From Thalassobius sp034670005 (lineage in GTDB: Bacteria > Pseudomonadota > Alphaproteobacteria > Rhodobacterales > Rhodobacteraceae), in NCBI RefSeq assembly GCF_034670005.1, contig NZ_JAXMOH010000002.1:558001-622000 (forward strand): a stretch of DNA of 64,000 nucleotides, written 5' to 3'. The notes under the pieces were generated by a model. The model was not told where the DNA came from and made no database searches. It saw only the letters and a list, made by a program, of their open reading frames with translations. Every line of letters starts with the position of its first letter. The stretch's first letter is position 1. Of the stretch, positions 1 through 8,199 are shown piece after piece. The position numbers and the translations under genes were made by a program.

Positions 1-513
1 GCTGATGCCGGGGCCGGGGCGGTGATCCTTGGCCATTCGGAACGGCGTGAGCAGCATGAAGAAAGCGACGAGATGATCCGCGCCAAGGCGCTCGCGGCGC
101 ATCAGTCCGGGTTGATCACGGTGATTTGCGTCGGCGAATCGCTGGCACAGCGCGACGCCGCCAACACGCTCGACATCATCGGCGCCCAGTTGGCCGCCTC
201 GGTGCCGAACAATGCAACAGCTGAAAACCTGGTCATCGCCTATGAACCGATCTGGGCCATCGGCACTGGCAAGGTGCCGACGCTGGACCAGATCGGCGAA
301 GTGCATGATTTCATCCGCGCGCGGCTGGAACACCGCTTCGGCGCAGATACGGGCCATTCCATACGGCTGCTCTATGGCGGCTCTGTCAAGCCGGGCAATG
401 CCGCAGATATCTTTACCGTAACCAATGTCGACGGCGCGCTGGTGGGCGGGGCCAGCCTGAAAGCCGCCGATTTTTCTCCGATCATCGAAGCGCTGGAAAC
501 CGCAGCAAGCTGA
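1..513 (+). CDS. tpiA: Triosephosphate isomerase, C-terminal part
   Basis: This is the 3' part of tpiA; the reading frame is open from the first base of the window, so the start lies outside. The enzyme interconverts dihydroxyacetone phosphate and glyceraldehyde 3-phosphate in the cytoplasm. The GHSERR region after the catalytic His, the catalytic Glu in AYEPIWAIGTGK, and the phosphate-binding GGSVKPGN loop are all visible. About 170 of roughly 250 residues are present. A strong palindromic terminator follows about 90 bp downstream. The family assignment is certain. Confidence 0.98.
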   Translation, partial: ADAGAGAVILGHSERREQHEESDEMIRAKALAAHQSGLITVICVGESLAQRDAANTLDIIGAQLAASVPNNATAENLVIAYEPIWAIGTGKVPTLDQIGEVHDFIRARLEHRFGADTGHSIRLLYGGSVKPGNAADIFTVTNVDGALVGGASLKAADFSPIIEALETAAS

Positions 514-518
514 CCGCG

Positions 519-551
519 TTTCATCTTGGCAAAAATACTCCCGCCGGAGGC
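519..551. repeat. Rhodobacterales-type intergenic repeat (TTGGCAAAAATACTCCCGCCGGAGG)
   Basis: A copy of a short intergenic element lies just after tpiA. It contains a TTTCATCTTGGC part followed by AAAATACTCCCGCCGGAGGC. Two related copies in inverted arrangement lie at 27079-27157, and truncated relatives (CAAAATACTCAA) at 14206-14251 and 17563-17591. Its role is unknown; its position just after genes suggests an RNA 3'-end element. Confidence 0.6.
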
Positions 552-602
552 TCGGAAAGTCCTTCTCAGGAGTTTTGTCACCTCAGAAAGACACCTTAAA
601 CA

Positions 603-644
603 AAACTGAAACACGGCGCCGCAAGGGGCGCCGTGTTTCAGTTT
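603..644. terminator. Bidirectional intrinsic terminator between tpiA and dctM
   Basis: A perfect 18-bp inverted repeat (603-620 and 627-644) surrounds a 6-nt loop. The stem core is CACGGCGCC/GGCGCCGTG and the outer arms are AAACTGAA/TTCAGTTT, which give a T-rich tail on both strands. It sits between the convergent tpiA and dctM genes and can serve both. Confidence 0.9.
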
Positions 645-653
645 ATGCCCCAA

Positions 654-2030
654 TCACTTGGTAATGATCTCAGGCCCCATGATCGAGTTCGGCAAATAGG
701 TGCTGAGCCACGGGATATAGGTCACCATGATCAGGAAAACGAACAATACCGCGAGAAACGGCAATGCGGCCCTGACCACCCGCATCATCGGCATCCCGGC
801 CACACCGGAGGTGACGAACAGGTTCAGCCCCACCGGTGGTGTGATCATGCCGATTTCCATGTTGACCACCATGATGATGCCCAGATGGATCGGATCAATG
901 CCCAACTCGATGGCAATCGGAAACACCAGTGGCGCCACGATCACGATCAGCCCCGAGGGTTCCATGAACTGACCGCCGATCAGCAGGATCACATTGACGA
1001 TCACCAGGAACATCACCGCGCCAAAACCCGCTGCCAGCATCGCGCCGGCGATCTGCTGCGGGATCTGTTCGTCGGTCAGCACGTGCTTCAGGATCAGCGC
1101 ATTGGCGATGATGAACATCAGCGTCACTGTCAGCTTGCCCGCCTCGAACAGCGTATCGCGGGTATCGCGGTGAAAAAATGCGGTAATCAGCGCCAGCGGT
1201 TTTTCCAGCAGCGACAGGTTGCGTTCGCCTTCGGGGCGGCTTAGCGGCCCCATGTCGCGATAGACGAAGCTGGCGATGAAGAACGCATAGACCGCCGCCA
1301 CCGCCGCCGCTTCGGTCGGGGTGAAGATACCGCCATAGATGCCGCCCAGGATGATCACGATCAGGAACAGCCCCCAGATTGCGTCCATACCGGAAGCAAC
1401 GACTTCGCCCCAACCCAGCCATTCGCCCTTGGGCAGGTTGCGCAGCCGCGCGATGACATAGATCGTGGTCATCAACATTGTACCGGCCAGCAGCCCGGGG
1501 ATGACACCGGCCAGGAACATCCGCCCGACCGACACGTCGGTGGCGCTGGCATAGACCACCATCACGATCGAGGGCGGAATCAGGATGCCCAAGGTGCCAG
1601 CATTGGCGATCACCCCGGCGGCGAAATCCTTGGAATAACCGACTTGGCGCATACCCGCGATCACGATTGACCCGATGGCCACCACGGTGGCTGGCGACGA
1701 CCCCGATAGGGCGGCGAACATCATGCAGGCGAACACACCCGCAATCGCCAGTCCGCCGTGGAAATGGCCCACGATGGCGATGGAAAACCGGATGATCCGC
1801 CGCGCCACCCCACCGGTGGACATAAAGGACGAGGCCAGGATGAAGAACGGGATCGCCAGCAGCGTGTAATGCCCCGCCATCGCCTGGAAAAAGCTCTGCG
1901 CCACCGACGCCAGCGAGGTGTCGCTGAGCGCCAGCAGGAACAGGATGGAGGACAGCCCGAGGCTGACCGCGATCGGCACGCCAAGCAGCATCAGGCCGAC
2001 GACCATGGCAAAGAGAATTGCGACTTCCAT
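654..2030 (-). CDS. dctM: TRAP C4-dicarboxylate transporter, large permease subunit
   Basis: This 458-residue, very hydrophobic inner-membrane protein is the DctM subunit of a tripartite ATP-independent periplasmic transporter, which imports the substrate delivered by DctP using the sodium gradient. About a dozen membrane segments run over the whole length; the family-typical LGVPIAVSLG start, LAIPFFILAS, GSSPATVVAIG, IPPSIVMVVYA and ITPPVGLN segments are present. A hydrophilic loop lies around residues 255-285. The start is 4 nt after the dctQ stop and has a GAGGA ribosome site. It is the last gene of dctPQM. Confidence 0.95.
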   Translation of the reverse strand: MEVAILFAMVVGLMLLGVPIAVSLGLSSILFLLALSDTSLASVAQSFFQAMAGHYTLLAIPFFILASSFMSTGGVARRIIRFSIAIVGHFHGGLAIAGVFACMMFAALSGSSPATVVAIGSIVIAGMRQVGYSKDFAAGVIANAGTLGILIPPSIVMVVYASATDVSVGRMFLAGVIPGLLAGTMLMTTIYVIARLRNLPKGEWLGWGEVVASGMDAIWGLFLIVIILGGIYGGIFTPTEAAAVAAVYAFFIASFVYRDMGPLSRPEGERNLSLLEKPLALITAFFHRDTRDTLFEAGKLTVTLMFIIANALILKHVLTDEQIPQQIAGAMLAAGFGAVMFLVIVNVILLIGGQFMEPSGLIVIVAPLVFPIAIELGIDPIHLGIIMVVNMEIGMITPPVGLNLFVTSGVAGMPMMRVVRAALPFLAVLFVFLIMVTYIPWLSTYLPNSIMGPEIITK

Positions 2031-2034
2031 ATAC

Positions 2035-2724
2035 TTAGTCCTCTGCGTTCAGGCTGCGGACGTCGTCGACGGCGTCTTCGGCTTCGTGACTGGCGATCAG
2101 GCTGTCGGCCTCGCCGGTCATCACGCGCCACGTCGCCTGTACGAACCGGAACAACAGCAACCCGGCCCCGATCGGCAGCATCGCATAAGGGATGAAGCGC
2201 GGGATCTTTTCATAAGCCTCGCCTTCGTTGATCAGCGGTTCGATCCAGCGCAGCCAATCCGGCATTGGGATATCGACCACCTCGTACCAGCTGCGATAGC
2301 TGGTACGCTTCATTTCTTCGAAGCCCAGCGGAAACCAGCGCCCGTCGGTCTGCGGCAGGTTGGCGAAATTGGCCCAGTAATCCCAGGCCCCCTTGAACAG
2401 CAGGAAGGCGTAAAAAATGCAAAGCGCCCCGGCAATCAGACCCAGCACCCGGCGAATACGCAAATCGAAAAGGTTGATCACCGCGTCGACGCCCAGATGC
2501 GCAGTAACCTTGACCGCATAGCTCATGCCGAACAGCACCAGCCAGGCAAACAGGAAGGTGGTCATTTCCAGCCCCCAAATCAGTCCGGTATTGAAGCCAT
2601 AGCGCAGCACGACATTGATGAAGGTAATCAGGGTCATCAAGCCGAGGATCAGCGCGATCGCGGTTTCCTCGAATTCGTTGACCGCCCGGCCCAAGGCCGT
2701 TTGCGAAGAGTGGTGATGAGACAT
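2035..2724 (-). CDS. dctQ: TRAP C4-dicarboxylate transporter, small permease subunit
   Basis: This 229-residue protein is the DctQ subunit, which forms the membrane complex with DctM. It has four predicted membrane segments. A long hydrophilic insertion between segments three and four (about residues 115-175) makes it longer than the usual 160-180 residues; this long form is known for DctQ of the C4-dicarboxylate systems of Rhodobacter. Family and neighbours identify it; substrate (succinate, malate, fumarate) is inferred from the linked dctBD genes. Confidence 0.93.
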   Translation of the reverse strand: MSHHHSSQTALGRAVNEFEETAIALILGLMTLITFINVVLRYGFNTGLIWGLEMTTFLFAWLVLFGMSYAVKVTAHLGVDAVINLFDLRIRRVLGLIAGALCIFYAFLLFKGAWDYWANFANLPQTDGRWFPLGFEEMKRTSYRSWYEVVDIPMPDWLRWIEPLINEGEAYEKIPRFIPYAMLPIGAGLLLFRFVQATWRVMTGEADSLIASHEAEDAVDDVRSLNAED

Positions 2725-2757
2725 CCGAGCCCCCGTCCCCCGAGTGGATGTGAAGAA

Positions 2758-2781
2758 CCCGGCTCCGTTGAGGGAGCCGGG
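2758..2781 (-). terminator. Hairpin between dctP and dctQ, probable attenuator or mRNA-stability element
   Basis: A perfect 9-bp inverted repeat (CCCGGCTCC/GGAGCCGGG) with a 6-nt loop follows the dctP stop by about 20 nt and has no long T tract. Such hairpins between a binding-protein gene and its permease genes usually keep the binding protein in excess by partial termination or by protecting the upstream mRNA from 3' decay. Confidence 0.75.
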
Positions 2782-2802
2782 ACAGTTGGCCTGAATTCAG
2801 GC

Positions 2803-3810
2803 TCAGTGCTTGGCGTTGATCGCCTGAGCAGCGGCGATATTGTCTTCGCCGACATCCCCTTTGAACTGCTCCCAGACCGGTTTCATCGTGGCGACCCAGG
2901 CAGCGCGTTTATCGTCGTCGAGCTGGCGTACCACACCACCAGCATCAATGATCGACTTCTTTGCGTCGCTGTTCACTTTGGTGGATTCCGAGTTCCGCGC
3001 CGCGGTTACTTCGTCGATGATGGTGGCCAGCTGGTCGCGCACGTCTTCGGGCAGGCTGTCCCAGAAATCGGTCGAGGTCACCAGCAAGTAATCGATGATA
3101 CCGTGATTGGTTTCGGTCACGCCATCCTGCACTTCAAAGAACTTCTTGCCATAGATGTTCGACCAGGTGTTTTCCTGACCGTCAACAACGCCGGTCTGTA
3201 GGGCGCCATAGACCTCGGAAAACGCCATCGGCTGCGGGCTGCCGCCCAAGGCCGCCATCTGTGCTTTCAGCACATCGGAATTCTGCACCCGGAATTTCAG
3301 CCCGTTCGCGTCGGTCGGGTCCACCAGCGCCTTATTTGCCGACATCTGTTTCATACCGTTATGCCAGAAGGCCAGCCCCAGCAAACCGCGACGGGTCATC
3401 GATTCCTTCATCGCCTGTCCGGTCTCAGAATTCTGGAATTCATCCACCGCGTCGATATTCTTGAACATGAAGGGCAGGTCGAAGATGCGGAATTGCTTGG
3501 TGAACTGTTCGAACTTCGACAAGGACGGCGCTGCCAATTGCACATCGCCCTGCAGCATCGCTTCGAGGACCTGGTTGTCGTTATAGAGCGTCGAGTTCGG
3601 AAAGACCTCCATGCAGGCCTTGCCGTCCATTTCCTCGTTCACACGCTTTTCCAGCAACGATGCGGCGATCCCTTTGGGGTGCTTATCGGTGTTGGTCACA
3701 TGGCTGAATTTAATGACGATTTCGCCGTCGTCGCAGCCAGCGGACGCCATGACGGCCGATGCAGAAACGCTCAGCGCCAGCGCGGCAGCTGCGGTGGTCA
3801 GGAATTTCAT
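2803..3810 (-). CDS. dctP: TRAP C4-dicarboxylate transporter, periplasmic binding protein
   Basis: This protein captures C4-dicarboxylates in the periplasm and hands them to DctQM. The chosen start (MKFLTTAAAALAL) gives 335 residues, a clear signal peptide with cleavage after about residue 23, and a GGAGGAGACAGAC ribosome site; a longer in-frame start at 3951 would destroy the signal peptide. The family arginine region GLKFRVQNSD and the QENTWSNIYGKKFFEVQ segment are present. It is the first gene of dctPQM, separated from dctD by a 350-bp control region. Confidence 0.95.
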   Translation of the reverse strand: MKFLTTAAAALALSVSASAVMASAGCDDGEIVIKFSHVTNTDKHPKGIAASLLEKRVNEEMDGKACMEVFPNSTLYNDNQVLEAMLQGDVQLAAPSLSKFEQFTKQFRIFDLPFMFKNIDAVDEFQNSETGQAMKESMTRRGLLGLAFWHNGMKQMSANKALVDPTDANGLKFRVQNSDVLKAQMAALGGSPQPMAFSEVYGALQTGVVDGQENTWSNIYGKKFFEVQDGVTETNHGIIDYLLVTSTDFWDSLPEDVRDQLATIIDEVTAARNSESTKVNSDAKKSIIDAGGVVRQLDDDKRAAWVATMKPVWEQFKGDVGEDNIAAAQAINAKH

Positions 3811-3937
3811 GTCTGTCTCCTCCCGAGAGATCGGTAATGATGTCTTGCGCCTCCTCCGGGCGCGGCATGAGGACCTTTCCCCATTCCGCGTCATACGCTC
3901 AAGAAAAACTGACAAACGCGTGAAGGGGCATGAAATT

Positions 3938-3943
3938 ATTATA
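3938..3943 (-). promoter_or_regulatory. Probable -10 element (TATAAT) of dctP
   Basis: On the minus strand a perfect TATAAT lies about 130 nt before the dctP start. At the correct distance upstream there is only a G/C-rich TGGGCC-like hexamer, so no good -35 exists. I looked for a sigma-54 -24/-12 pattern in 3811-4000 and found none. A sigma-70 promoter that depends on an activator fits. The remaining bases of the 350-bp gap hold only the two dyads listed next. Confidence 0.45.
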
Positions 3944-3999
3944 TCTTTCAAGACACTATGGGGCCCACCTCAACAAACCCTCCGTGCTGCAAAACAGCA

Positions 4000-4019
4000 T
4001 TGTGCGATAAGCCGCACAA
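4000..4019. promoter_or_regulatory. Dyad 1 upstream of dctP, candidate DctD site
   Basis: TTGTGCG-ATAAGC-CGCACAA is a perfect 7-bp dyad with a 6-bp spacer, centred about 78 bp upstream of the presumed dctP transcription start. It resembles the tandem dyads bound by DctD upstream of dctA in rhizobia. It is paired with a second site 34 bp further upstream. Confidence 0.6.
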
Positions 4020-4034
4020 CAAAAAGCGGCGACT

Positions 4035-4052
4035 GTGTGAAATTTCGCACAA
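4035..4052. promoter_or_regulatory. Dyad 2 upstream of dctP, candidate DctD site
   Basis: TGTGTGAAATTTCGCACA is an 18-bp near-perfect palindrome (one mismatch) sharing the half site TGTGYG/CGCACA with dyad 1. The centre-to-centre distance of 34 bp is close to three helical turns, so two regulator dimers could bind on the same face. Confidence 0.6.
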
Positions 4053-4160
4053 AGTGGTTTTACCCATTGCTGTCGAATCCCCTACCGGCTGCGGTGTTTG
4101 CCCCAAAATCCGGCACGGGTTTCAGGTGTTTCTGAACCAGCAAACGTCTCACCCTCGCGC

Positions 4161-5384
4161 TTAGCGAAACTCTTCGGGTTTGATTCCATACCGTGCCAGT
4201 TTGTCGTAAAACGTCTTGCGCGGCAGCTTCAGCGCCTTGGCCGCTGCGCTGGCATGACCTTCGGCCTTGCGCAACGCGGTGATCAGCAGGCTCCGTTCAA
4301 CCTGTGCCAGCTGTTCTGCAAGCCCCAGTTTCTGCGCCGCGTCATCGGAATCGTTCAATCCCAAAACAAAGCGCATTGCGGCACTCATCAGAGCGCGGGC
4401 ATTTCCGGGCCATTCCTGCGTCATCAGCCGTGATACCATCTCGGGTCTTAGCTCGGGGGCATCCAGCCCCGCCTGTTCAGCCGCCTGAGCCACGTAATGC
4501 CGGAACAGAACCGGAATATCTTCGGGCCGTTCCGACAGTGACGGGATGCGCACCATCATAACCTCAACCCGGTAATAGAGATCGGCTTGCAGCCGCCCTT
4601 CTTCCACCGCCTTGGACAGGTCTTGGGTGGTCCCTGCGATCAGGCGAAATCCACCCTCTTCCAGCGCGTCGATCAGCGCCATTTGTGCATCCGCCGACAA
4701 TCCCCCGATATCGTCGAGAAACAGCGTCCCGCCCTGTGCCGCCGCGACCACCTCGGTCATTTCGGCCCGGCTCAGCGCCGGAGCGGCGCGTTTCACAAAC
4801 GGCCCCTTTGCGCTCATGGAACACAAATGCACCACCTCGGCCACCTTGTAGATGCCTGATCCCGGCGCCCCGGTGATCAGAACATCGGTACCCGCCCGCG
4901 CCGCCGCGCGTACCCGATCGCGCAGCGCCTCGGACAAGGTCGACTGACCGAACAACATCCGCGCCGCCGGATCGCCGGTTTCCAGCTGCGCTTTGAGACG
5001 ACGGTTTTCCTGCACCATCGCCCGGGTTTTGATCGCCCGTTCGATCACCGCCAACAGATCCCCCGGCGGGCAGGGTTTTTCCAGAAACCCGAACGCACCC
5101 TGCCCCATCGCCTTGACCGCCATCGGAATGTCGCCCTCGCCGGTCAACAACACCACAGGTAATTCAGAATCCAACTTCTGCGTATATTCAAGCAGATGAA
5201 ACCCGTCCCGCCCCGGCATCCGGATATCGGATAGGATGACACCTTCGAACTCTTCGGAAATGTGGTCCTTGGCTTCGATGAACGATCCCACTGCAGTGGG
5301 ATGATAATCGGCCAATTCCAACGTCTGAGCCAGCGCTTCGCGTACCGCCGCATCATCATCGACCAGCAAAACCTTCCCCTTCAT
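4161..5384 (-). CDS. dctD: DctD-like response regulator with degenerate sigma-54 activator domain
   Basis: This 407-residue protein has a receiver domain (residues about 4-118; phospho-acceptor Asp in ILSDIRMPG, Lys in FLEKPC), an NtrC-type AAA+ domain (about 140-345) and a Fis-type helix-turn-helix (about 362-405). The AAA+ part is damaged: the Walker A segment reads GAPGSGIYK with the lysine replaced, the GAFTGA loop is absent, Walker B reads LFLDDI instead of LFLDEI, and the first arginine before DLYYR is Gln. It therefore probably cannot remodel sigma-54 polymerase and may act as a phosphorylation-controlled DNA-binding activator with sigma-70. It overlaps dctB by 4 nt (ATGA). Confidence 0.9.
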   Translation of the reverse strand: MKGKVLLVDDDAAVREALAQTLELADYHPTAVGSFIEAKDHISEEFEGVILSDIRMPGRDGFHLLEYTQKLDSELPVVLLTGEGDIPMAVKAMGQGAFGFLEKPCPPGDLLAVIERAIKTRAMVQENRRLKAQLETGDPAARMLFGQSTLSEALRDRVRAAARAGTDVLITGAPGSGIYKVAEVVHLCSMSAKGPFVKRAAPALSRAEMTEVVAAAQGGTLFLDDIGGLSADAQMALIDALEEGGFRLIAGTTQDLSKAVEEGRLQADLYYRVEVMMVRIPSLSERPEDIPVLFRHYVAQAAEQAGLDAPELRPEMVSRLMTQEWPGNARALMSAAMRFVLGLNDSDDAAQKLGLAEQLAQVERSLLITALRKAEGHASAAAKALKLPRKTFYDKLARYGIKPEEFR

Positions 5385-7132
5385 GCGACGTCTTCCTCCT
5401 GCCAGTATTCCAGGTCAACGGTGAACATCGCCCCGGTGGTGGTGTTGCTGCCGCGGATATTGCCACCAAAGCTTTGCACCAGCCCGTAAGAAATTGACAA
5501 TCCCAAGCCCATGCCTTCGGAACTGCCCACCGTTTTGGTCGAATAGAAGGGTTCGAACACCTTGTCGGGTTCCTTAATGCCGGGACCAATATCGCGCACC
5601 GTCACCGCCAATTTACTGCTGTTATTGATGATGATACGGATCTGTCGATCCTCCTGATCCAACATCGCATCGGTGGCGTTGTTGATCAGGTTCACGAAAA
5701 CCTGGGTCAACCGCACATCACCACCACGAGCCCAGACCGGGCCGTTATACCGCGACGGGTCCCAGTCGAGCGTGACATGATCAGATTTCAGCCGTGCCGC
5801 CGCCAGTTCCACCGCCGTCTCGATCACCTGCACCAGATCGACTTTGCCCACAGGTTCGCTTTCGTTGCGCGCGAAGGCGCGTAGGTTCTTGATGATCCGC
5901 GACATTCTTGCTGCCATATCCGAAATGCGCTGCAAATTATCCGCCGCGCGTTCTGGCTTGGCGCGGGCAATAAAGGCCGATCCGTTTTCGGCATATTGCT
6001 GAATCGCCATCAGCGGCTGATTCAGTTCATGGCTGATCCCGGCGCTCATCTGGCCCAGCGCGCTCAGCTTGCCAGCCTGCACCAGATCGGCCTGCGCCTG
6101 TTTCAGCGCTGTTTCGGCGCTTGTGCGTTCGGCGACTTCGTGGCGCAGCGCGACATTCGCCTCTGACAATTCCTTGGTGCGCTCCTGCACCCGGCTTTCC
6201 AGCCTTGCATTGGCTTCGGCAAGGGTACGCCGACGTTCGGTGGCCAGAAACAGGAAGGCACCAAAGGTCAGGAACACCGCGGCCACAACCGCTGCCTGCA
6301 ATGCCGCTAACCGGCGCGCCGGATCGACGTCAATCAGCGCTTCGGCCCGCATGCCGATGATCGGCAAGTCCTGGTGCAGATGCAAGGCACGCCCGGGGAC
6401 ATAGGGCGACCAATCCGTCAACCACAATTCATAGGCACCGATATGGCCGATGGCAAAGGCCGGTTCTGGTCCTGCAGGTGGGAACAACCGGCCATTTTCA
6501 CCCTGCCGCCAGAACAGCAATTCGGAACGGTTGGAAATGAAAACCTCATTGCGGTCATCGCTAAAAAACACCGCCGGGCGCGCACCGCGCCAATCGGATT
6601 CAACCCGGTCGATATTGGCCACCACGACCAGAACCCCGACAACCTCTCGATCTTTGCCAAAACTCGGGGCCGCAAAATAGTAGACCCGGTTTCCGGTATC
6701 CTGACGGGTGCCGTGACCTTCGCCCAACGCGCCCTGTAATGCGCGGACGAAATAAGGGGTCGTGTCGATGTCGGCGGGGTCGGATTGGTTGGCCGAAGCC
6801 AGAACCCGACCATCGGCATCGGCCAGAAACACATCCAGCGCGGCCGTCTTGTCCGCCGATTTTTGCAGCAGATTTTGCAATTCGTCATTCGCACCGCTCG
6901 TCAGCGCCGCCTGCACGGTCGGATGATCCGCCGTGAGAACCGCCAATTGCTGATAAAGCTGCAATTGGCCGGTCAAACGGTCGGTGGCCAAGCTAAGATC
7001 CGCCTTGCCACGCTGCGCCAGCTGCGCCAGGGCCTGAACATAGCCATATCGCCAAACCCCGCCGGAAACGGCGACTACGGCCAGTAGGAACAGAACGACG
7101 ATGATCAGACGTCGCAACAGCGAAGGTTTCAT
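5381..7132 (-). CDS. dctB: DctB-like C4-dicarboxylate sensor histidine kinase
   Basis: This 583-residue kinase senses C4-dicarboxylates in the periplasm and phosphorylates DctD. It has a membrane segment at residues 8-28, a periplasmic double-PAS type sensor domain to about 270, a second membrane segment (AVVAAVFLTFGAFLFLA), a coiled-coil linker, the dimerisation and phospho-acceptor box GISHELNQPL, and an ATPase domain with NLINNATDAM, DIGPGI and GLGLSIS motifs. It is the first gene of dctBD and lies upstream of the transporter on the same strand. Confidence 0.93.
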   Translation of the reverse strand: MKPSLLRRLIIVVLFLLAVVAVSGGVWRYGYVQALAQLAQRGKADLSLATDRLTGQLQLYQQLAVLTADHPTVQAALTSGANDELQNLLQKSADKTAALDVFLADADGRVLASANQSDPADIDTTPYFVRALQGALGEGHGTRQDTGNRVYYFAAPSFGKDREVVGVLVVVANIDRVESDWRGARPAVFFSDDRNEVFISNRSELLFWRQGENGRLFPPAGPEPAFAIGHIGAYELWLTDWSPYVPGRALHLHQDLPIIGMRAEALIDVDPARRLAALQAAVVAAVFLTFGAFLFLATERRRTLAEANARLESRVQERTKELSEANVALRHEVAERTSAETALKQAQADLVQAGKLSALGQMSAGISHELNQPLMAIQQYAENGSAFIARAKPERAADNLQRISDMAARMSRIIKNLRAFARNESEPVGKVDLVQVIETAVELAAARLKSDHVTLDWDPSRYNGPVWARGGDVRLTQVFVNLINNATDAMLDQEDRQIRIIINNSSKLAVTVRDIGPGIKEPDKVFEPFYSTKTVGSSEGMGLGLSISYGLVQSFGGNIRGSNTTTGAMFTVDLEYWQEEDVA

Positions 7133-7288
7133 GGCATCAATCTATCGCGCCCGCCCCCGCAAAGACCAGAGCTCATGACGATGGATGATCTGATGCGAAA
7201 GGGACAGATCATTTGCACCTTCACCGATTGACCAGAAGGACACCCAGCACCAGAACGACCTGTGGCCTTGGGTCCGGGCCGGGCCGCT

Positions 7289-7750
7289 CTACAGTGGTAA
7301 TTCCGTCGTCGATTTGATTTCTTCCATCGACAGCAGCGCGGTGATGTTGTTCACCTTCACCTCGGAAATCAACGCCTGGTAAAACGCATCATAGGCGCGC
7401 GCGTTCTTTACCCGCACCTTCAGGATATAGTCGATATCGCCCGCCAGCCGGTGCGCCTCCATCACTTCGGGACGGTTGCGCAGGGCCTGCAGGAATTTCA
7501 CCTGCCAGTCTGCTTCGTGCTCAGACGTGCGTATCAGAACAAAGAAACAGGCTTCAAAGCCCAGCTTCTCGGCATCCAGAACCACCGTCTGTGGCCCCAT
7601 GATCCCGGCGTCGCGCATTTTGCGGATACGATTCCAGACCGGGGTCTTCGACGACCCCACCTTGCGGGCGATTTCATCCAGCGACTGACCGGCATCCCTT
7701 TGCAACTCCATCAGGATTTTCCGATCGGTCTGATCCATTCGAACCGACAT
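7289..7750 (-). CDS. Lrp/AsnC family transcriptional regulator
   Basis: A small DNA-binding regulator with an N-terminal winged helix (DRKILMELQRDAGQSLDEIA) and a C-terminal RAM ligand-binding domain (about residues 70-150). The start MSVRMDQ at 7750 is chosen because GAAGGGGG lies 5 nt upstream; a second start at 7768 is possible. It is transcribed away from the sulfate reduction cluster, which it probably controls, as is common for divergent Lrp-type genes. Its ligand is not evident from the sequence. Confidence 0.9.
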   Translation of the reverse strand: MSVRMDQTDRKILMELQRDAGQSLDEIARKVGSSKTPVWNRIRKMRDAGIMGPQTVVLDAEKLGFEACFFVLIRTSEHEADWQVKFLQALRNRPEVMEAHRLAGDIDYILKVRVKNARAYDAFYQALISEVKVNNITALLSMEEIKSTTELPL

Positions 7751-7837
7751 TTCGCCCCCTTCGCCCATTTTGGAACATTATCACCATATCAGCGCGTATT
7801 GCCTGAACCAGATCCTTATTTGTTCCAGCACATAGCG

Positions 7838-7863
7838 CAATAGGGGGAATATTTTCTATATTG
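7838..7863. promoter_or_regulatory. Possible Lrp-type operator between the regulator and the sulfate reduction cluster
   Basis: CAATA at 7838-7842 and TATTG at 7859-7863 form an inverted pair around an AT-rich core (GAATATTTTCT). It lies about 35 bp before the DUF2849 gene and about 90 bp before the divergent regulator. Only the position and the AT-rich dyad support it. Confidence 0.3.
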
Positions 7864-7896
7864 GGCATCAAGTCAACCAGAGGAAAAGGCCCTGTC

Positions 7897-8199
7897 ATGG
7901 CACGTCCCTTTACACCCAAAGTCATCACCGCCAACGCCTTGTTGGAAGGTGAAGTCGTCTATTTCACGGAAAACGACGACTGGTCGCCGATGCTGTGCAA
8001 CGCCGAGGTGATCGAGGACGAAGCCCATGCCCAGCTGCGCCTTCTGGAGGCCGAGCGTCAGCAGGCACGGATCGTCGGTGCCTATCTGGCCGATGTGAAC
8101 AACGGCGCCGATGGTCCCGAACCCAGCCATTTCCGCGAGAATTTTCGCCGCAGCGGCCCCTCGAACTACTTCCACGGCAAACAGGCGGAGTTGATCTGA
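7897..8199 (+). CDS. DUF2849 domain protein, sulfate assimilation accessory
   Basis: This 100-residue protein belongs to DUF2849, a family nearly always found directly before the sulfite reductase hemoprotein gene in alphaproteobacteria. The start MARPFTPKV is preceded by AGAGGAAAAGG; an upstream in-frame ATG at 7861 lacks a ribosome site. It has no recognisable catalytic motif. The stop overlaps the ATG of the next gene by one base, which indicates translational coupling. Its biochemical role is unknown. Confidence 0.88.
   Translation: MARPFTPKVITANALLEGEVVYFTENDDWSPMLCNAEVIEDEAHAQLRLLEAERQQARIVGAYLADVNNGADGPEPSHFRENFRRSGPSNYFHGKQAELI

Noticed and set aside
633..1244. 203-codon plus-strand reading frame, rich in His, Gln and Asp
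   Set aside because: It is the antisense shadow of dctM; composition is biased and no ribosome site is present. The same holds for other long antisense frames, such as those opposite cysI, coxL and prfC.
3811..4000. Sigma-54 promoter of dctP
   Set aside because: No GG-N10-GC pattern with acceptable flanks was found on the minus strand, and the linked regulator lacks GAFTGA.
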